DNA of 64,000 nt, from assembly GCA_964628215.1 (NCBI GenBank), contig CAZVNF010000001.1:1-64000 (forward strand), written 5' to 3'. The position numbers and the translations under genes are program-made. The notes beneath the pieces were generated by a model that saw nothing but the letters and a program-made list of their open reading frames with translations, was not told the DNA's origin and searched no databases. Of this stretch, positions 8,952 to 18,084 are shown one piece after another. Position 1 is the stretch's first letter. Every line of letters begins with the position of its first letter. The DNA is from CAIVAT01 sp964628215 (GTDB taxonomy: Bacteria; Bacteroidota; Bacteroidia; Bacteroidales; FEN-979).

Positions 8952-9251
8952 TTAAAGAAATGTTAACCCGATTTTCCGGTTAAGTCCTTTTTCAAAAATC
9001 CTGATCAGGGTGGACAGCTGAATATTGCCTTTTGCATTTTCAATGCGTGAAATATAGCTTTTTTTCGTTCCTGTTTTCTCAGCTAATTGTTCCTGAGTCA
9101 TTTTAGATTCTTTGCGTGCTTCTTTAAGCATTTCACTCAAAACGAACATCTGGGCACTTGCTTCATATTCATTCCGGCTGTTGGTCCCAATTTTACCGTG
9201 CTCTCTTTCTAGTAATTCGTCAAATGTCTTTATACCCTTATATCCAGTCAT
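8952..9251 (-). CDS. higA: HigA-type antitoxin, XRE helix-turn-helix
   Basis: The protein has 99 residues. A helix-turn-helix of the XRE type covers residues 45-95 (MTQEQLAEKTGTKKSYISRIENAKGN). The preceding helix is typical of HigA antitoxins. It overlaps the end of the upstream toxin gene by 14 bases, the toxin-first order usual for HigBA. It should neutralise the toxin and bind the shared promoter. Confidence 0.85.
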   Translation of the reverse strand: MTGYKGIKTFDELLEREHGKIGTNSRNEYEASAQMFVLSEMLKEARKESKMTQEQLAEKTGTKKSYISRIENAKGNIQLSTLIRIFEKGLNRKIGLTFL

Positions 9252-9594
9252 GGTGTTTGTTTTTTTGTAAGAAATACTCTTGCTTTAATCTCATCGCCCT
9301 CTCAATTTCTCCCTTGGGGGTTTTTTGTGATTTTTTCTGGAATCCGTTAAATAAAACCACTAGATTCCCTTCGTCAAAACAACAGAAAACCCGATAAATA
9401 TTTGATTGATATTCAATTTTTATTTCAAAAAGGCCTTCATATCCAATTAAAGGAGCAAGAAATTTTTCCGGAACCCGGTCGACTTGCTTAATTAATTCAA
9501 ACACATATTGGATTTTTAACTTTACTTTGTTATCAAGTTTCATATAAAAATCCAGAAAGTATTCTCCATGAAAAACAATTTGCTTATTCATCAT
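9238..9594 (-). CDS. higB: HigB-type toxin (RelE/Gp49-like)
   Basis: The protein has 118 residues. The core GLFEIKIEYQSNIYRVFCCFDEGNLVVLFNGFQKKSQKTP is the RelE/HigB Gp49-like pattern, with basic residues and the FQKK(S/T)QKTP tail of ribosome-dependent mRNA interferases. It starts with two Met codons (9594 and 9591). A perfect TTTG-N19-TAACTTTG promoter ends one base before the first ATG, so the message may be leaderless or start at the second Met. It is co-transcribed with higA. Confidence 0.87.
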   Translation of the reverse strand: MMNKQIVFHGEYFLDFYMKLDNKVKLKIQYVFELIKQVDRVPEKFLAPLIGYEGLFEIKIEYQSNIYRVFCCFDEGNLVVLFNGFQKKSQKTPKGEIERAMRLKQEYFLQKNKHHDWI

Positions 9595-9595
9595 G

Positions 9596-9626
9596 CAAAG
9601 TTATCTCGAAAGTGAACAATATCAAA
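9596..9626 (-). promoter_or_regulatory. Strong higBA promoter, TTTG-N19-TAACTTTG
   Basis: The minus strand reads TTTG (9626-9623), a 19-base spacer, then TAACTTTG (9603-9596). This is an exact match to the Bacteroidota -33/-7 consensus. Only one base separates it from the first ATG of higB. Confidence 0.7.
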
Positions 9627-9679
9627 ATATTTCTTATACTTAAATTTTCTTTTTCCTATAACCTGAATTAGTCGGATAA

Positions 9680-9785
9680 ACTTCCTCTGTGGCTCTCTGT
9701 GAAATTTCTCTGTGGTTCTCTGTGAAACAAAATTACACGAAGTTACACGAAGAAGACACGAAGAACCACGGAGAAAAGAGAGCAT
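9680..9785. repeat. Inverted hairpin repeat of the ctctgtg family
   Basis: The left arm carries repeated CTCTGTG words and the right arm carries CACGAAG/CACGGAG words in the opposite sense, with an AT-rich middle. The same family occurs at 28567-28660, and as a half copy at 52432-52475. A short open frame through it (9591-9809, minus) is a by-product of the repeat. Confidence 0.6.
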
Positions 9786-9815
9786 TACACAATTTTGTGA
9801 ATTAATCACACCGGG

Positions 9816-10610
9816 TTAAACATCTCCTTTATGCATAAATGACAACAATGCTGTAAAGTTGATCAATCCGGATATTTGCAAAACCGTCAATATAACGGAA
9901 AGTAAAATAACCAGGCGGATGAACCCCGCCCCTTTTTTCACCGCCAGGTGTGAGGCGATCAATGCCCCGATCATGCTGCCAACTGACAGGATGACCCCAT
10001 ACAAATAGTTTACTTTTCCATCTATCATGAAAACCAGCAGGGCAAAGATGGCGTAAAAAAAGACGATCAGGTTCTTTACCGCGTTCGCCTTCACAAGGTC
10101 ATAGCCTACCCCCAGCACAAGCGCCATCAGCAGGAAGTAGCCCACTCCCACCTGGATGAAACCACCGTAAAAGCCTACGACAAAAAAAATCACCAGTTGC
10201 CACCATCGGATAGGGTCTGAAAGGAGTTGTGAATTTTGCTTCAGCCATTTATCAGGTTTATAAAAGAGGAAAAACAACATGATCACCATCGCCGCTGCCA
10301 TAGCAATTTCAATCACCCGGGTATTCACATCCACTGCCAGGTAAGCGCCAAGAATCGCACCGATGGTGGCAGGAACCGCCAGCCATACCGGCCGCAAGTC
10401 GGTAAACATCTTTTGCCTGGTAAAACTGCCCACCGACGACAACGTCTGGAAAAATATACTGATCCGGTTGGTTCCATTGGCAATGTTGGCCGGCAACCCC
10501 AGAATAAGCAGCAGCGAAAGACTGATTACCGATCCGCCCCCCGACAAAGTGTTGATGAAACCCACCACCACGCCGGCCAAAATAATTACTACAACTTCAA
10601 CAAACGACAT
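9816..10610 (-). CDS. TSUP-family permease (TauE/SafE, DUF81)
   Basis: The protein has 264 residues, almost all in about eight membrane helices. The N-terminal motif GFINTLSGGGS and the repeated half VGFYGGFIQVGVGYFLL are the two TauE/SafE signatures. Family members export sulfite or sulfoacetate or move other small sulfur or organic anions. The substrate cannot be told from sequence. It stands between repeat DNA on both sides, with no clear operon partner. Confidence 0.88.
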   Translation of the reverse strand: MSFVEVVVIILAGVVVGFINTLSGGGSVISLSLLLILGLPANIANGTNRISIFFQTLSSVGSFTRQKMFTDLRPVWLAVPATIGAILGAYLAVDVNTRVIEIAMAAAMVIMLFFLFYKPDKWLKQNSQLLSDPIRWWQLVIFFVVGFYGGFIQVGVGYFLLMALVLGVGYDLVKANAVKNLIVFFYAIFALLVFMIDGKVNYLYGVILSVGSMIGALIASHLAVKKGAGFIRLVILLSVILTVLQISGLINFTALLSFMHKGDV

Positions 10611-10635
10611 TTTGAAATATAAATCTCTATCAACT

Positions 10636-10880
10636 AATCCCTCTCACCCCACCTGTCCCCTGTTCCCTGTCCCCTCGTCCCCTCGTCCNNNNNNNNNNNN
10701 NNNNNNNNNNNNNNNNNNNNNNNNNNNNNNNNNNNNNNNNNNNNNNNNNNNNNNNNNNNNNNNNNNNNNNNNNNNNNNNNNNNNNNNNCTAATCCCTCTC
10801 ACCCCACCTGTCCCCTGTTCCCTGTCCCCTCGTCCCCTCGTCCCCTCGTCCACTCGTCCCCTCGTCCACTCGTCCACCCG
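10636..10880. repeat. Simple decamer repeat (CCCCTCGTCC) split by the scaffold gap
   Basis: The 53 bases at 10636-10688 recur exactly at 10789-10841, on the two sides of the N run. After this the tract goes on as variants of CCCCTCGTCC / CACTCGTCC up to about 10880. The array is probably what broke the assembly. Confidence 0.85.
10689..10788. other. Assembly gap, 100 N
   Basis: There are exactly 100 unknown bases, the usual filler for a gap of unknown size. Because the same 53 bases flank it, the true distance may be zero, negative (overlap) or a longer decamer array. Confidence 0.95.
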
Positions 10881-10890
10881 TCCACCCTCC

Positions 10891-12627
10891 TCACCTCCCC
10901 AACTTACTATGCCTCCTCCCGTAACTAAAATAAATCACCAGCCCGATCGCCAGCCACACCAGGAATCGCAGCCAGTTGGTTACTCCCAGCTGGGCCATGA
11001 GGTAAAAATTCGTCAGCAAACCCAGCACGGGTATCAGCGAAAGCTGGTTGCGTATCCCATACCAGGTTAGCACAATCGCGGCAATAATGAATATCAGTAT
11101 GGGGAATTCGGTGAGCAGCAGGTGCGGAATAGCAGCAATATCGAAGCGGATGGCAAAAAAGCTACTGATTTCCGCGCGGTTCCATACGTACAGCGCGGTG
11201 AATACCCCGATCCAGATGACGGGTAAAAAATACCGGCTGTTGAAATAGGGCACCTGAAACCCTTTTTCACTGTTGGGGATATCGTTCTTTTTCCATCCCC
11301 CCTGAAGCACCAGCACCCCGCCGGAAACCAGGATAAACGCAAACAGGGTGCCTATACTTGTGAGGTCGGTGACTTCGGTAAGATTCATGAAAAGAGACGG
11401 AATTGCAACCAGGATGCCGGCTATGACCGTTGAAAACCAGGGAGTTTTGTATTTCGGGTGGATTTTTGAAAACGACCGGGGAAGCAGCCCGTCACGGCTC
11501 ATGCTCATCCAGATACGGGGCTGCCCCACCTGGAATACCAGCAATACGCTTGCCATGGCAATCACCGCGCTGATGGCAATAACCCCCGACAGTTTCGTGA
11601 GGTGAAGTTTCTGAAAGGCATACGCCAGCGGATCTCCTACTCCCAGGTCGGCGTAATGAACCATCCCGGTAAGCACCAGGCTGATAAGAACATAGAGCAC
11701 GGTAGTGATGATCAAAGCGAGGATGATCGCCCTGGGAAGATCCCGGCGGGGATTGCGGCACTCTTCCGCCGTAGTGGAAATGGCATCGAACCCGATATAG
11801 GCAAAAAACACACCAGACACTCCTTTCAGCACGCCGGTCACCCCGTTGGGAGCAAAGGGATCCCAGTTCCCCGCATCCACATAAAATGCTCCAACAACGA
11901 TGATCATCAGGAGTATCCCCACCTTGAGCAGCACCATGGTGTTGCTTGCCACCTTGGTTTCATAAATGCCGATGTACACCAGAACGGAAATAAACACCAC
12001 AATGGAAAAAGCTGGAATATCTGCAATGATGCGGATCCCCCCGATTACCGGAGCCGACTGCCAGGCAATGTAAGCCTCTCTGAGCATATCGGGCAGATTT
12101 GACATGGATACGCCCCGCATCATTTCGAGGGTGGCCTGGTGATATCCCCGCGCGGCCGACAGGTAGTCGATGCCCAGGTATGCGGGCACGTGCATACCGA
12201 TACCACCAAGGAAACCTGTGAAGTAGTCGGACCAGGAAATCGCCACGGCAATGTTGCCGATGGCATATTCCATAATGAGGTCCCAGCCGATGATCCACGC
12301 AATGAGTTCCCCGAAACTGGCATATGCATAGGTGTACGCACTTCCGCTGATCGGGATGAGAGAGGCAAACTGGGCATAACACAGGGCTGAAAAACCGCAG
12401 GCCATGGCAGTAAACAAAAAGAGCAGCGACACGGCCGGGCCACCACTTGCCGCTGCATTTCCGATGGTGCTGAAAATACCGGCACCGATCACGGCGGCAA
12501 TGCCCAGTGCGGTAAGGTCAAATACGTTGAGGCTTTTCTTAAGTTCCGCGTGTTCACCCTCCCGGTTATGTGCATCCTTCAGGATATGGCTGATGGATTT
12601 CTTACGGAAGAGGTGCTGGTTGGCCAT
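10891..12627 (-). CDS. APC-superfamily amino acid permease (cationic amino acid transporter type)
   Basis: The protein has 578 residues and about 12-14 membrane helices. The N-terminal motif GIAAVIGAGIFSTIG is the substrate-backbone binding GxG turn of the APC fold, and FFAYIGFDAISTTAEE is the conserved TM6 segment of the YfnA/CAT branch. It probably imports amino acids by proton symport. Specificity is not evident. It begins 14 bases after the M1 peptidase gene ends, on the same strand, so a peptidase-plus-uptake pairing is plausible. Confidence 0.88.
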   Translation of the reverse strand: MANQHLFRKKSISHILKDAHNREGEHAELKKSLNVFDLTALGIAAVIGAGIFSTIGNAAASGGPAVSLLFLFTAMACGFSALCYAQFASLIPISGSAYTYAYASFGELIAWIIGWDLIMEYAIGNIAVAISWSDYFTGFLGGIGMHVPAYLGIDYLSAARGYHQATLEMMRGVSMSNLPDMLREAYIAWQSAPVIGGIRIIADIPAFSIVVFISVLVYIGIYETKVASNTMVLLKVGILLMIIVVGAFYVDAGNWDPFAPNGVTGVLKGVSGVFFAYIGFDAISTTAEECRNPRRDLPRAIILALIITTVLYVLISLVLTGMVHYADLGVGDPLAYAFQKLHLTKLSGVIAISAVIAMASVLLVFQVGQPRIWMSMSRDGLLPRSFSKIHPKYKTPWFSTVIAGILVAIPSLFMNLTEVTDLTSIGTLFAFILVSGGVLVLQGGWKKNDIPNSEKGFQVPYFNSRYFLPVIWIGVFTALYVWNRAEISSFFAIRFDIAAIPHLLLTEFPILIFIIAAIVLTWYGIRNQLSLIPVLGLLTNFYLMAQLGVTNWLRFLVWLAIGLVIYFSYGRRHSKLGR

Positions 12628-12641
12628 GGGAAAAAGAGATA

Positions 12642-14573
12642 TCAGTGCAGAACCACAAACTTTCCGGTAATCCGGCTCCCCTGATGTGTGAATTCATAGA
12701 AATAAAGCCCTGGTGGAAAGTTACCGGTTTTCAGGATCATTTCGGATTCGTCATGTTTTAATGACTGTTCATATTTAAGACAACCGGAATAATCGTAGAT
12801 GAAGATCTTTCTGTCGCCCGATGCCCGGGATTGCCCCAACCGGAATGTAACCTGGTCGCCAGCCGGGTTGGGAAAAACCTGCAGGCCTCCCCCGCCGTAA
12901 TACTCTGTTACGGCATTAACCGTGTTGTTTCCCGTTATCAGCTGGTATTCGGGATCCACGATCACAGAATCAACTTTGAAAGGAATAATTTGAGTGAACT
13001 CCTGCCCTGAAAAGGTATTTAAAAACCGGATGATGGTATCCCGTGATGCATTTTTAAACTGCACCGGAATGGGCATTTCAAAGAAAGGCACAGAAGGATG
13101 CGACTGTGTTTGGGAAACTGCAAACGCAACTGAATCCCCCGACTGGGTCCAGTTAAGATGATAGGAGGGAAATCCTTCGCCAGTATACCAGTCATTGAAG
13201 TACCAGCTAAGATCCTGGCCGGATTCACTTTCAAGGTGTGCTTTAAAATCACCTGTACGGACAAATCCATATGCCAGGTTCGCATCACTGATGTAATGGT
13301 TCATCCCGTTAAAAAAATCCTGGTCGCCGAGGATCCATCTTAACTGGTGCAGGATCATTCCTCCTTTTGCATACGAGAGCCGCCCGTCGAAAATACGTTC
13401 AACGCTGGTTGTATCCGGGCAGTAAACCGAACCACCGGGCTGCGAGATGATGCTTTTTACACGCACCTCCCTGAAGCGGTTCCACCATGCAGGCGCCAGG
13501 TGTTCGTAGCAAAGTCCGGAAAGGTAGGTGGCAAATCCTTCATTTAACCAGATATCCGTCCAGGTGCCGCAGGTAACTTTATCGCCGAACCACTGATGGG
13601 CCAGTTCATGTGCCAGCAATTCAAAACCAAACGAAGAGACAAAAGTCATGGTTTGATGTTCCATCCCTCCTCCCCAGCCAAACTGTGCATGGCCATATTG
13701 CTCATTTTGAAAAGGGTAAATTTCGAACAGGAAATCAAACAATTGAATCATCGGCACAATTACCCCGGTTTGGGCGGCTGCGGATGCCGAATCTTCGGGA
13801 TAAACATAGTTGACCACATTAAGCGATTTGCCTCCGAAAACAACCTGGTGTGTATAGGTGGCATAATTGGTAACGGCCAGGCAAACAAGATAGGCTGCGA
13901 TGGGATACCGGTGCTTCCAATGATACACCTTGTCTGGTCCGGCCGGGGTCACTGAATTGAGAATGCCGTTGCTCACCGCCTTGTATGCGGCCGGGGTCCG
14001 GATGAAGACATCGAGGGAGTCGGCTTTATCCGTCAATCCGTTTTTGCAGGGCCACCAGTCGCTCGACCCGTAGGGCTCCGAGAGGGTCCAGATTACAGGA
14101 GTACCGTTATGTGTACCCTGGCTGAAGGAGCCAAACCCATTATCCGGGGGAACACCGTGATAATAAACAGTCACGGAGTCAGCCGCATTTGGCGGGAGGA
14201 GGACAGGGAAACGAATCATGAGCAATTCCCCTGTATGAATGAAAGCCGCCACATTCCCGTGATACATAACCGAATCAACCGTAAGTGCCTGGTTCATGTC
14301 AAGAACCAGCGAATCCAGCCCCTGCCCCCCGGGAATAAACAGGGTTGTTACATTTCCTGATATTTCCTTAATGGCAGGATCAATATTCCAGTAACAACGG
14401 TACCATTTAACATCGAAGTTTGCCGCCGATTCATGCGCCCGACCGGATAATTTTCCGGCATGCGCATCCCGTTCGCCTTTCGCAATAACATCCAGGTCGT
14501 TATCATTAAAAGTACCCTGTGATTGAAGGAGGCCTGAAATAAGGAGAAATACAAGCGTTAATACCTTTTTCAT
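12642..14573 (-). CDS. Secreted M1-family metallopeptidase with T9SS sorting domain
   Basis: The protein has 643 residues and a signal peptide (MKKVLTLVFLLISGLLQSQ). The M1 N-terminal beta-saddle is followed by the exopeptidase motif in the form GGGMEHQTM and the zinc site HELAHQW with the downstream Glu in WLNEGFATY. The C-terminal ~85 residues form a type A sorting domain (LQVFPNPAGDQ, ending GKFVVLH). It should trim peptides outside the cell. The ERAP-type C-terminal helical domain is missing, as in other short secreted members. It lies 14 bases upstream of the amino acid permease gene. Confidence 0.9.
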   Translation of the reverse strand: MKKVLTLVFLLISGLLQSQGTFNDNDLDVIAKGERDAHAGKLSGRAHESAANFDVKWYRCYWNIDPAIKEISGNVTTLFIPGGQGLDSLVLDMNQALTVDSVMYHGNVAAFIHTGELLMIRFPVLLPPNAADSVTVYYHGVPPDNGFGSFSQGTHNGTPVIWTLSEPYGSSDWWPCKNGLTDKADSLDVFIRTPAAYKAVSNGILNSVTPAGPDKVYHWKHRYPIAAYLVCLAVTNYATYTHQVVFGGKSLNVVNYVYPEDSASAAAQTGVIVPMIQLFDFLFEIYPFQNEQYGHAQFGWGGGMEHQTMTFVSSFGFELLAHELAHQWFGDKVTCGTWTDIWLNEGFATYLSGLCYEHLAPAWWNRFREVRVKSIISQPGGSVYCPDTTSVERIFDGRLSYAKGGMILHQLRWILGDQDFFNGMNHYISDANLAYGFVRTGDFKAHLESESGQDLSWYFNDWYTGEGFPSYHLNWTQSGDSVAFAVSQTQSHPSVPFFEMPIPVQFKNASRDTIIRFLNTFSGQEFTQIIPFKVDSVIVDPEYQLITGNNTVNAVTEYYGGGGLQVFPNPAGDQVTFRLGQSRASGDRKIFIYDYSGCLKYEQSLKHDESEMILKTGNFPPGLYFYEFTHQGSRITGKFVVLH

Positions 14574-14584
14574 CCGGATGCAGG

Positions 14585-14932
14585 TTAGATGGACTTCATC
14601 TGGTCATTCACCTTCATCATAAGCTGTATCACGGTTTCGCAAATTTCAGCATAGGCCTGATCGTCCAGGGCTGACATATCCTGTTTTTCCACCTTCAAAA
14701 TTAAATTTATCATGACGGTAACGCCCATTACAATCACAGAAGATTTCATTTTATGCAGGATAAAGTTCAGTTTTAAGTCATTTCTGTGTGTCTTCAGTTG
14801 TGTAATGTCACGAATGGCAGAATCGCACTGTGAAATAAAGAGGCTGACCATTTCATTTAAAAAAACCTCATCTCCGGCTGCTGTAGCCCTAAGATCTTCT
14901 AGGTCAAATAATTGATCCGGCATATTTTCCAT
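14585..14932 (-). CDS. Stand-alone HPt (histidine phosphotransfer) domain protein
   Basis: The protein has 115 residues and is all helical. The segment FILHKMKSSVIVMG places a phosphorylatable His at residue 60 in the HxLK(G/S)xxxxxG pattern. It would relay phosphate between a hybrid kinase and a response regulator. It lies 23 bases after the sigma-54 activator gene on the same strand, so it is likely the phosphodonor or sink for that regulator. No kinase lies next to it. The nearest hybrid kinase is at 47032. Confidence 0.75.
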   Translation of the reverse strand: MENMPDQLFDLEDLRATAAGDEVFLNEMVSLFISQCDSAIRDITQLKTHRNDLKLNFILHKMKSSVIVMGVTVMINLILKVEKQDMSALDDQAYAEICETVIQLMMKVNDQMKSI

Positions 14933-14955
14933 GGCAGGCTGAATTAGAAGGGTGA

Positions 14956-16302
14956 TCAGATCAGTTTGTTTTGTTTCATCCGGTAGAGGGTCGATTTTCC
15001 AATATCGAGCTTTTGAGCTACCAGTACCATGTCATCCTTGTACTTTTCAAGATAGGATTTAATGATAATCCGGTTATACTCTTCCAGCGTCATTTCACCG
15101 GCACTCAAAATATTCGAGGGTTGGGAAGTTTGGGAAAAGATAATATCCTCCGGGGCCAGCATCTTTCCGTTCGACATTACCACCGCCAGGTCAACAATTG
15201 CCTTTAATTCCCGGATATTCCCCGGATAGGAGTACCTGAGAAGCTTTTCGCTTGCTTCACTGGAAAAAGTAACCGGATGTAAATTATTCTCTTTACAAAA
15301 TCCGTCGGCAAAATGCTTGGCCAGAATTAAAATATCGTTGGAGCGTTCACGCAGGGGCGGCAGATTGATGGGCAGCCCCAGCAGCCGGAAAAAAAGATCC
15401 TGCCGGAATGTTCCTTTGGCAACCTCCTCTTCGAGGTTCCTGTGAGTGGCAACAATGAGTTTAAGGTCGAAAGTAATGGTCTCCTTCCCCCCGATCCTTA
15501 CTACCTCGCGCTCCTGAATCACCCGAAGCACTTTGGCCTGCAAGGCAAGGTCCATGTCACCGATTTCATCCAGGAACAAGGTTCCCTGGTTGGCCTCTTC
15601 AAACTTCCCTGTTTTACGGGTGAAAGCGCCTGTAAAGGCCCCCTTTTCATAACCGAACAATTCACTTTCGAGCAGATCCTTTGGGATCGCCGCCATGTTG
15701 ACGGCCACAAAAGGCTTTTTCCGGCGCGAAGAGTTATAATGTATGGCCTTGGCCACCACTTCTTTTCCCGTACCTGTTTCTCCCGTTATTGAAATATTGA
15801 TATTGGTTTTGCTTGCCCGTTCAATCAGGGTATATATATGCTTGATTGCCTGACTATTGCCGATAATTGTTTTTTCAAAATCGTACTTCAGGCTTACCTC
15901 TTCCTGAAGTTTTTCCACCTGATTTTTCAACGATTGGTTTTCACGGATGCGAAGAATTGCATTCCACAACCGGGTTCGTGTGTCATGATCTTTTACAATA
16001 TAATCATACGCCCCGTCTTTCATCAGGTCCAATGCCGTTGATACATCTTTCTGACCCGAAACAATTACAACCTGCGACTCAGGACTCATCTGCTTAATCC
16101 TTTTTAATACAGCTGCACCGGTCATGTCGGGCAGACTGTAATCGAGTGTAACCACATCGGGCTTTTCATGCAGTTTTTCAATAAAATCCTTCCCTGATGA
16201 AAATCGATCTATCTGATAATCAGGATTAGATGAAAGAAAATGATTCAGATATTCTCCGTAGAATTTATCATCCTCCACAATAAAAATTGAAAAGCCGCCC
16301 AT
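14956..16302 (-). CDS. NtrC-type sigma-54-dependent response regulator
   Basis: The protein has 448 residues from ATG 16302, which has an AGGAA site a few bases upstream. A longer frame would need a TTG at 16344, right at the -7 box. It has a receiver domain (Glu10, Asp11, Asp12, phospho-acceptor Asp54, Lys104), then an AAA+ domain with Walker A GETGTGKE (174-181) and the sigma-54 contact loop GAFTGA (221-226), then a Fis-type helix-turn-helix at the C-terminus (GKSTLYRMKQNKLI). It should activate sigma-54 promoters when phosphorylated. An HPt gene follows. Confidence 0.92.
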   Translation of the reverse strand: MGGFSIFIVEDDKFYGEYLNHFLSSNPDYQIDRFSSGKDFIEKLHEKPDVVTLDYSLPDMTGAAVLKRIKQMSPESQVVIVSGQKDVSTALDLMKDGAYDYIVKDHDTRTRLWNAILRIRENQSLKNQVEKLQEEVSLKYDFEKTIIGNSQAIKHIYTLIERASKTNINISITGETGTGKEVVAKAIHYNSSRRKKPFVAVNMAAIPKDLLESELFGYEKGAFTGAFTRKTGKFEEANQGTLFLDEIGDMDLALQAKVLRVIQEREVVRIGGKETITFDLKLIVATHRNLEEEVAKGTFRQDLFFRLLGLPINLPPLRERSNDILILAKHFADGFCKENNLHPVTFSSEASEKLLRYSYPGNIRELKAIVDLAVVMSNGKMLAPEDIIFSQTSQPSNILSAGEMTLEEYNRIIIKSYLEKYKDDMVLVAQKLDIGKSTLYRMKQNKLI

Positions 16303-16352
16303 GATTTCCTGTTTTGGGAATTGGATTCCATTTTGATAAAACAATCCAAAAA

Positions 16353-16360
16353 CAAATATA
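16353..16360 (-). promoter_or_regulatory. -7 box TATATTTG for the sigma-54 activator gene
   Basis: The minus strand reads TATATTTG, 50 bases before ATG 16302. It argues against a start at 16344. Confidence 0.45.
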
Positions 16361-16389
16361 TGAATAAAAAATGAACTGGTAATTTGGAA

Positions 16390-17916
16390 TCATTTCTTAA
16401 TAAATTTCACCCGGTGGATATGTCTGGTTGTGGTCACCCGGAGCAGGTACATGCCTGGTGCGAGGCTGCTGACACCAATGACCTCCTGGTTCTCCTGTAT
16501 CCGGAAGTGAAACTGCAAGTTCCCATAATTGTCCACAATGGTGGCTTCCGCCGGCTGATCAATTTTTTCCGGCAGGGAAATGGCCAGGGTTTCCCTGGCA
16601 GGATTGGGGAACACGGTGATTGCTTTATCAGGAGCATACGCTTCAGATCCGCCAGATGCATGCAACTGGCTGAGGATTGAGTTTTTTCGTATGGTGAAAA
16701 ACGGCTTGAGCCCGTATGGGGTGTGGCCATCTATTGCCTGGATAAACGCATTGTTAAAATCAGCCACAGTGTATCCGTAATCTAGGGTGCGGAATATATC
16801 CTCTTCAGCAGCCTGTTGTATCATCTGTTTCATGCCATCGATGCGGGAGAATACGGAATCGGGATTCGTCCATGTTTTCACAATGGTATCCAGGTACATT
16901 TTATAGGTATTATAAAAGGCAGGAACTGCCATCAGTTTCTGGGCAAGAGGCAGCGGTTGACTCCTGTTGATCCAGTTGCGGCAGTCGCGGGTTCCCCAGT
17001 CAACGCCTACCCAGTCAACCCCAAAGGTATTGTCGGGATCGTAGGTAATAAAATCGAAGGTGGAATCGAGGGGGTTGTCATACAGGTAATAGTTGTTTTT
17101 ATTGTAGCTGTAATCGTCCCAGTTGCCGGTAGCCACGTCCAGGGCAAGCGCTTTGAGGAAATGATCAACATTCAGAAGTGTGGATATTTCGGCAGCAAAT
17201 ATTTCATTCACCGGTTGATTGAGGGCGGTGATGAGTTCCACAAGCCGGGTATAATCATCCTGCGATTTATTGGTTTGCAGTTCATACACCCTCCCGCCGG
17301 TGGCAGTTTCGTTTTCAAGATCTTTGTAGGTTTGCTGAAGAGGGCCATGGTACACGAGGTCGGCCGGATAGGAGCATTTAAACAAGTTCCCTCCATTATT
17401 CGGATACACCCGGGTGAGCCACTCTTTCTCCATCTCCTCCAGGTTGGTATAGAGTCCGTAATAGGCGCCGTTGATGTACAACCTCATAAAATTCGTCCTG
17501 CGCTCCACCATGCCCGATTTTTTCCAGATATCATAAAAGAGTTTCTCCCGGATCATGGTGGGGTCGTTGTGTTCCCCATTGAGGTTTATCTTTTTCACCC
17601 CCTGGTATTTACGCCCTGAAACGTATTCGTTGAAACTGATCTTGAATGATTTCTTTTTTGAATACCGGGAAGTGTTCCCCCTGAGACGGAATCCGATATT
17701 CTCAAGGGTATCCCGACCCTCATTGTCGTCGAATACGAATCTGGCAAGATAGTAGTGGTCACTCAGAACAGAATCAAAGATTATTGCCAGTGAATCAGGA
17801 GGAATGGTAATGTGTACAGAGGAGAGGCGGGTATCATCAAACAAGGTATTGTCTTGTGCGAAGGTTGCTGTTCCGGCTAAAAAAGCCAGGAGCATTGAAA
17901 GAAAAAGTATTTTCAT
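16390..17916 (-). CDS. CotH-like kinase-fold secreted protein with T9SS sorting domain
   Basis: The protein has about 508 residues starting at MKILFLSML (17916); an ATG three codons earlier (17925) is also possible. A signal peptide ends near TFAQ. The body is the CotH family: FRLRGNTSRY, FKISFNEY, LNLNGEHNDPTMIREKL, FYLYINGAYYGLYTNLEE-like segments and the metal-site stretch TYDPDNTFG. CotH of Bacillus is a spore-coat protein kinase, and the role of secreted Bacteroidota members is unknown. The last ~80 residues are a type A sorting domain (VFPNPARE, ending HRVKFIKK). Confidence 0.87.
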   Translation of the reverse strand: MKILFLSMLLAFLAGTATFAQDNTLFDDTRLSSVHITIPPDSLAIIFDSVLSDHYYLARFVFDDNEGRDTLENIGFRLRGNTSRYSKKKSFKISFNEYVSGRKYQGVKKINLNGEHNDPTMIREKLFYDIWKKSGMVERRTNFMRLYINGAYYGLYTNLEEMEKEWLTRVYPNNGGNLFKCSYPADLVYHGPLQQTYKDLENETATGGRVYELQTNKSQDDYTRLVELITALNQPVNEIFAAEISTLLNVDHFLKALALDVATGNWDDYSYNKNNYYLYDNPLDSTFDFITYDPDNTFGVDWVGVDWGTRDCRNWINRSQPLPLAQKLMAVPAFYNTYKMYLDTIVKTWTNPDSVFSRIDGMKQMIQQAAEEDIFRTLDYGYTVADFNNAFIQAIDGHTPYGLKPFFTIRKNSILSQLHASGGSEAYAPDKAITVFPNPARETLAISLPEKIDQPAEATIVDNYGNLQFHFRIQENQEVIGVSSLAPGMYLLRVTTTRHIHRVKFIKK

Positions 17917-17931
17917 GAAGGTCATGTTATT

Positions 17932-18068
17932 TACTCAAGTTTCGGGGTTAATGTAAATCAGAGCACAGCCCCGAATGGGGCGCAATATATCAGCGATGGG
18001 CATAGCCCATCGGTTAAAGGACAAGCATAACCAAAAGCCCTGAAAGGGCGAGATCAATATTTTGTCAT
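17932..18068. repeat. Left copy of a ~140-bp inverted, hairpin-rich repeat
   Basis: It carries short palindromes in a row: GCCCCGAATGGGGC, GATGGGCATAGCCCATC and GCCCTGAAAGGGC. The reverse complement recurs at 19291-19433, with most positions kept. The pair encloses the aldo/keto reductase gene. Confidence 0.8.
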
Positions 18069-18084
18069 ACATCTATTCACTCTG

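Noticed and set aside
9591..9809. Short open frame of 72 residues on the minus strand
   Set aside because: It runs through the ctctgtg inverted repeat and has no family features. It is a by-product of the repeat, and it overlaps the higBA promoter.
10363..11070. Open frame across the scaffold gap
   Set aside because: It only exists because N codons are read as X, and it lies opposite the TSUP and permease genes.
16816..17619. Antisense frame (267 residues) opposite the CotH-like gene
   Set aside because: No recognisable motif, and the CotH motifs on the minus strand are convincing.
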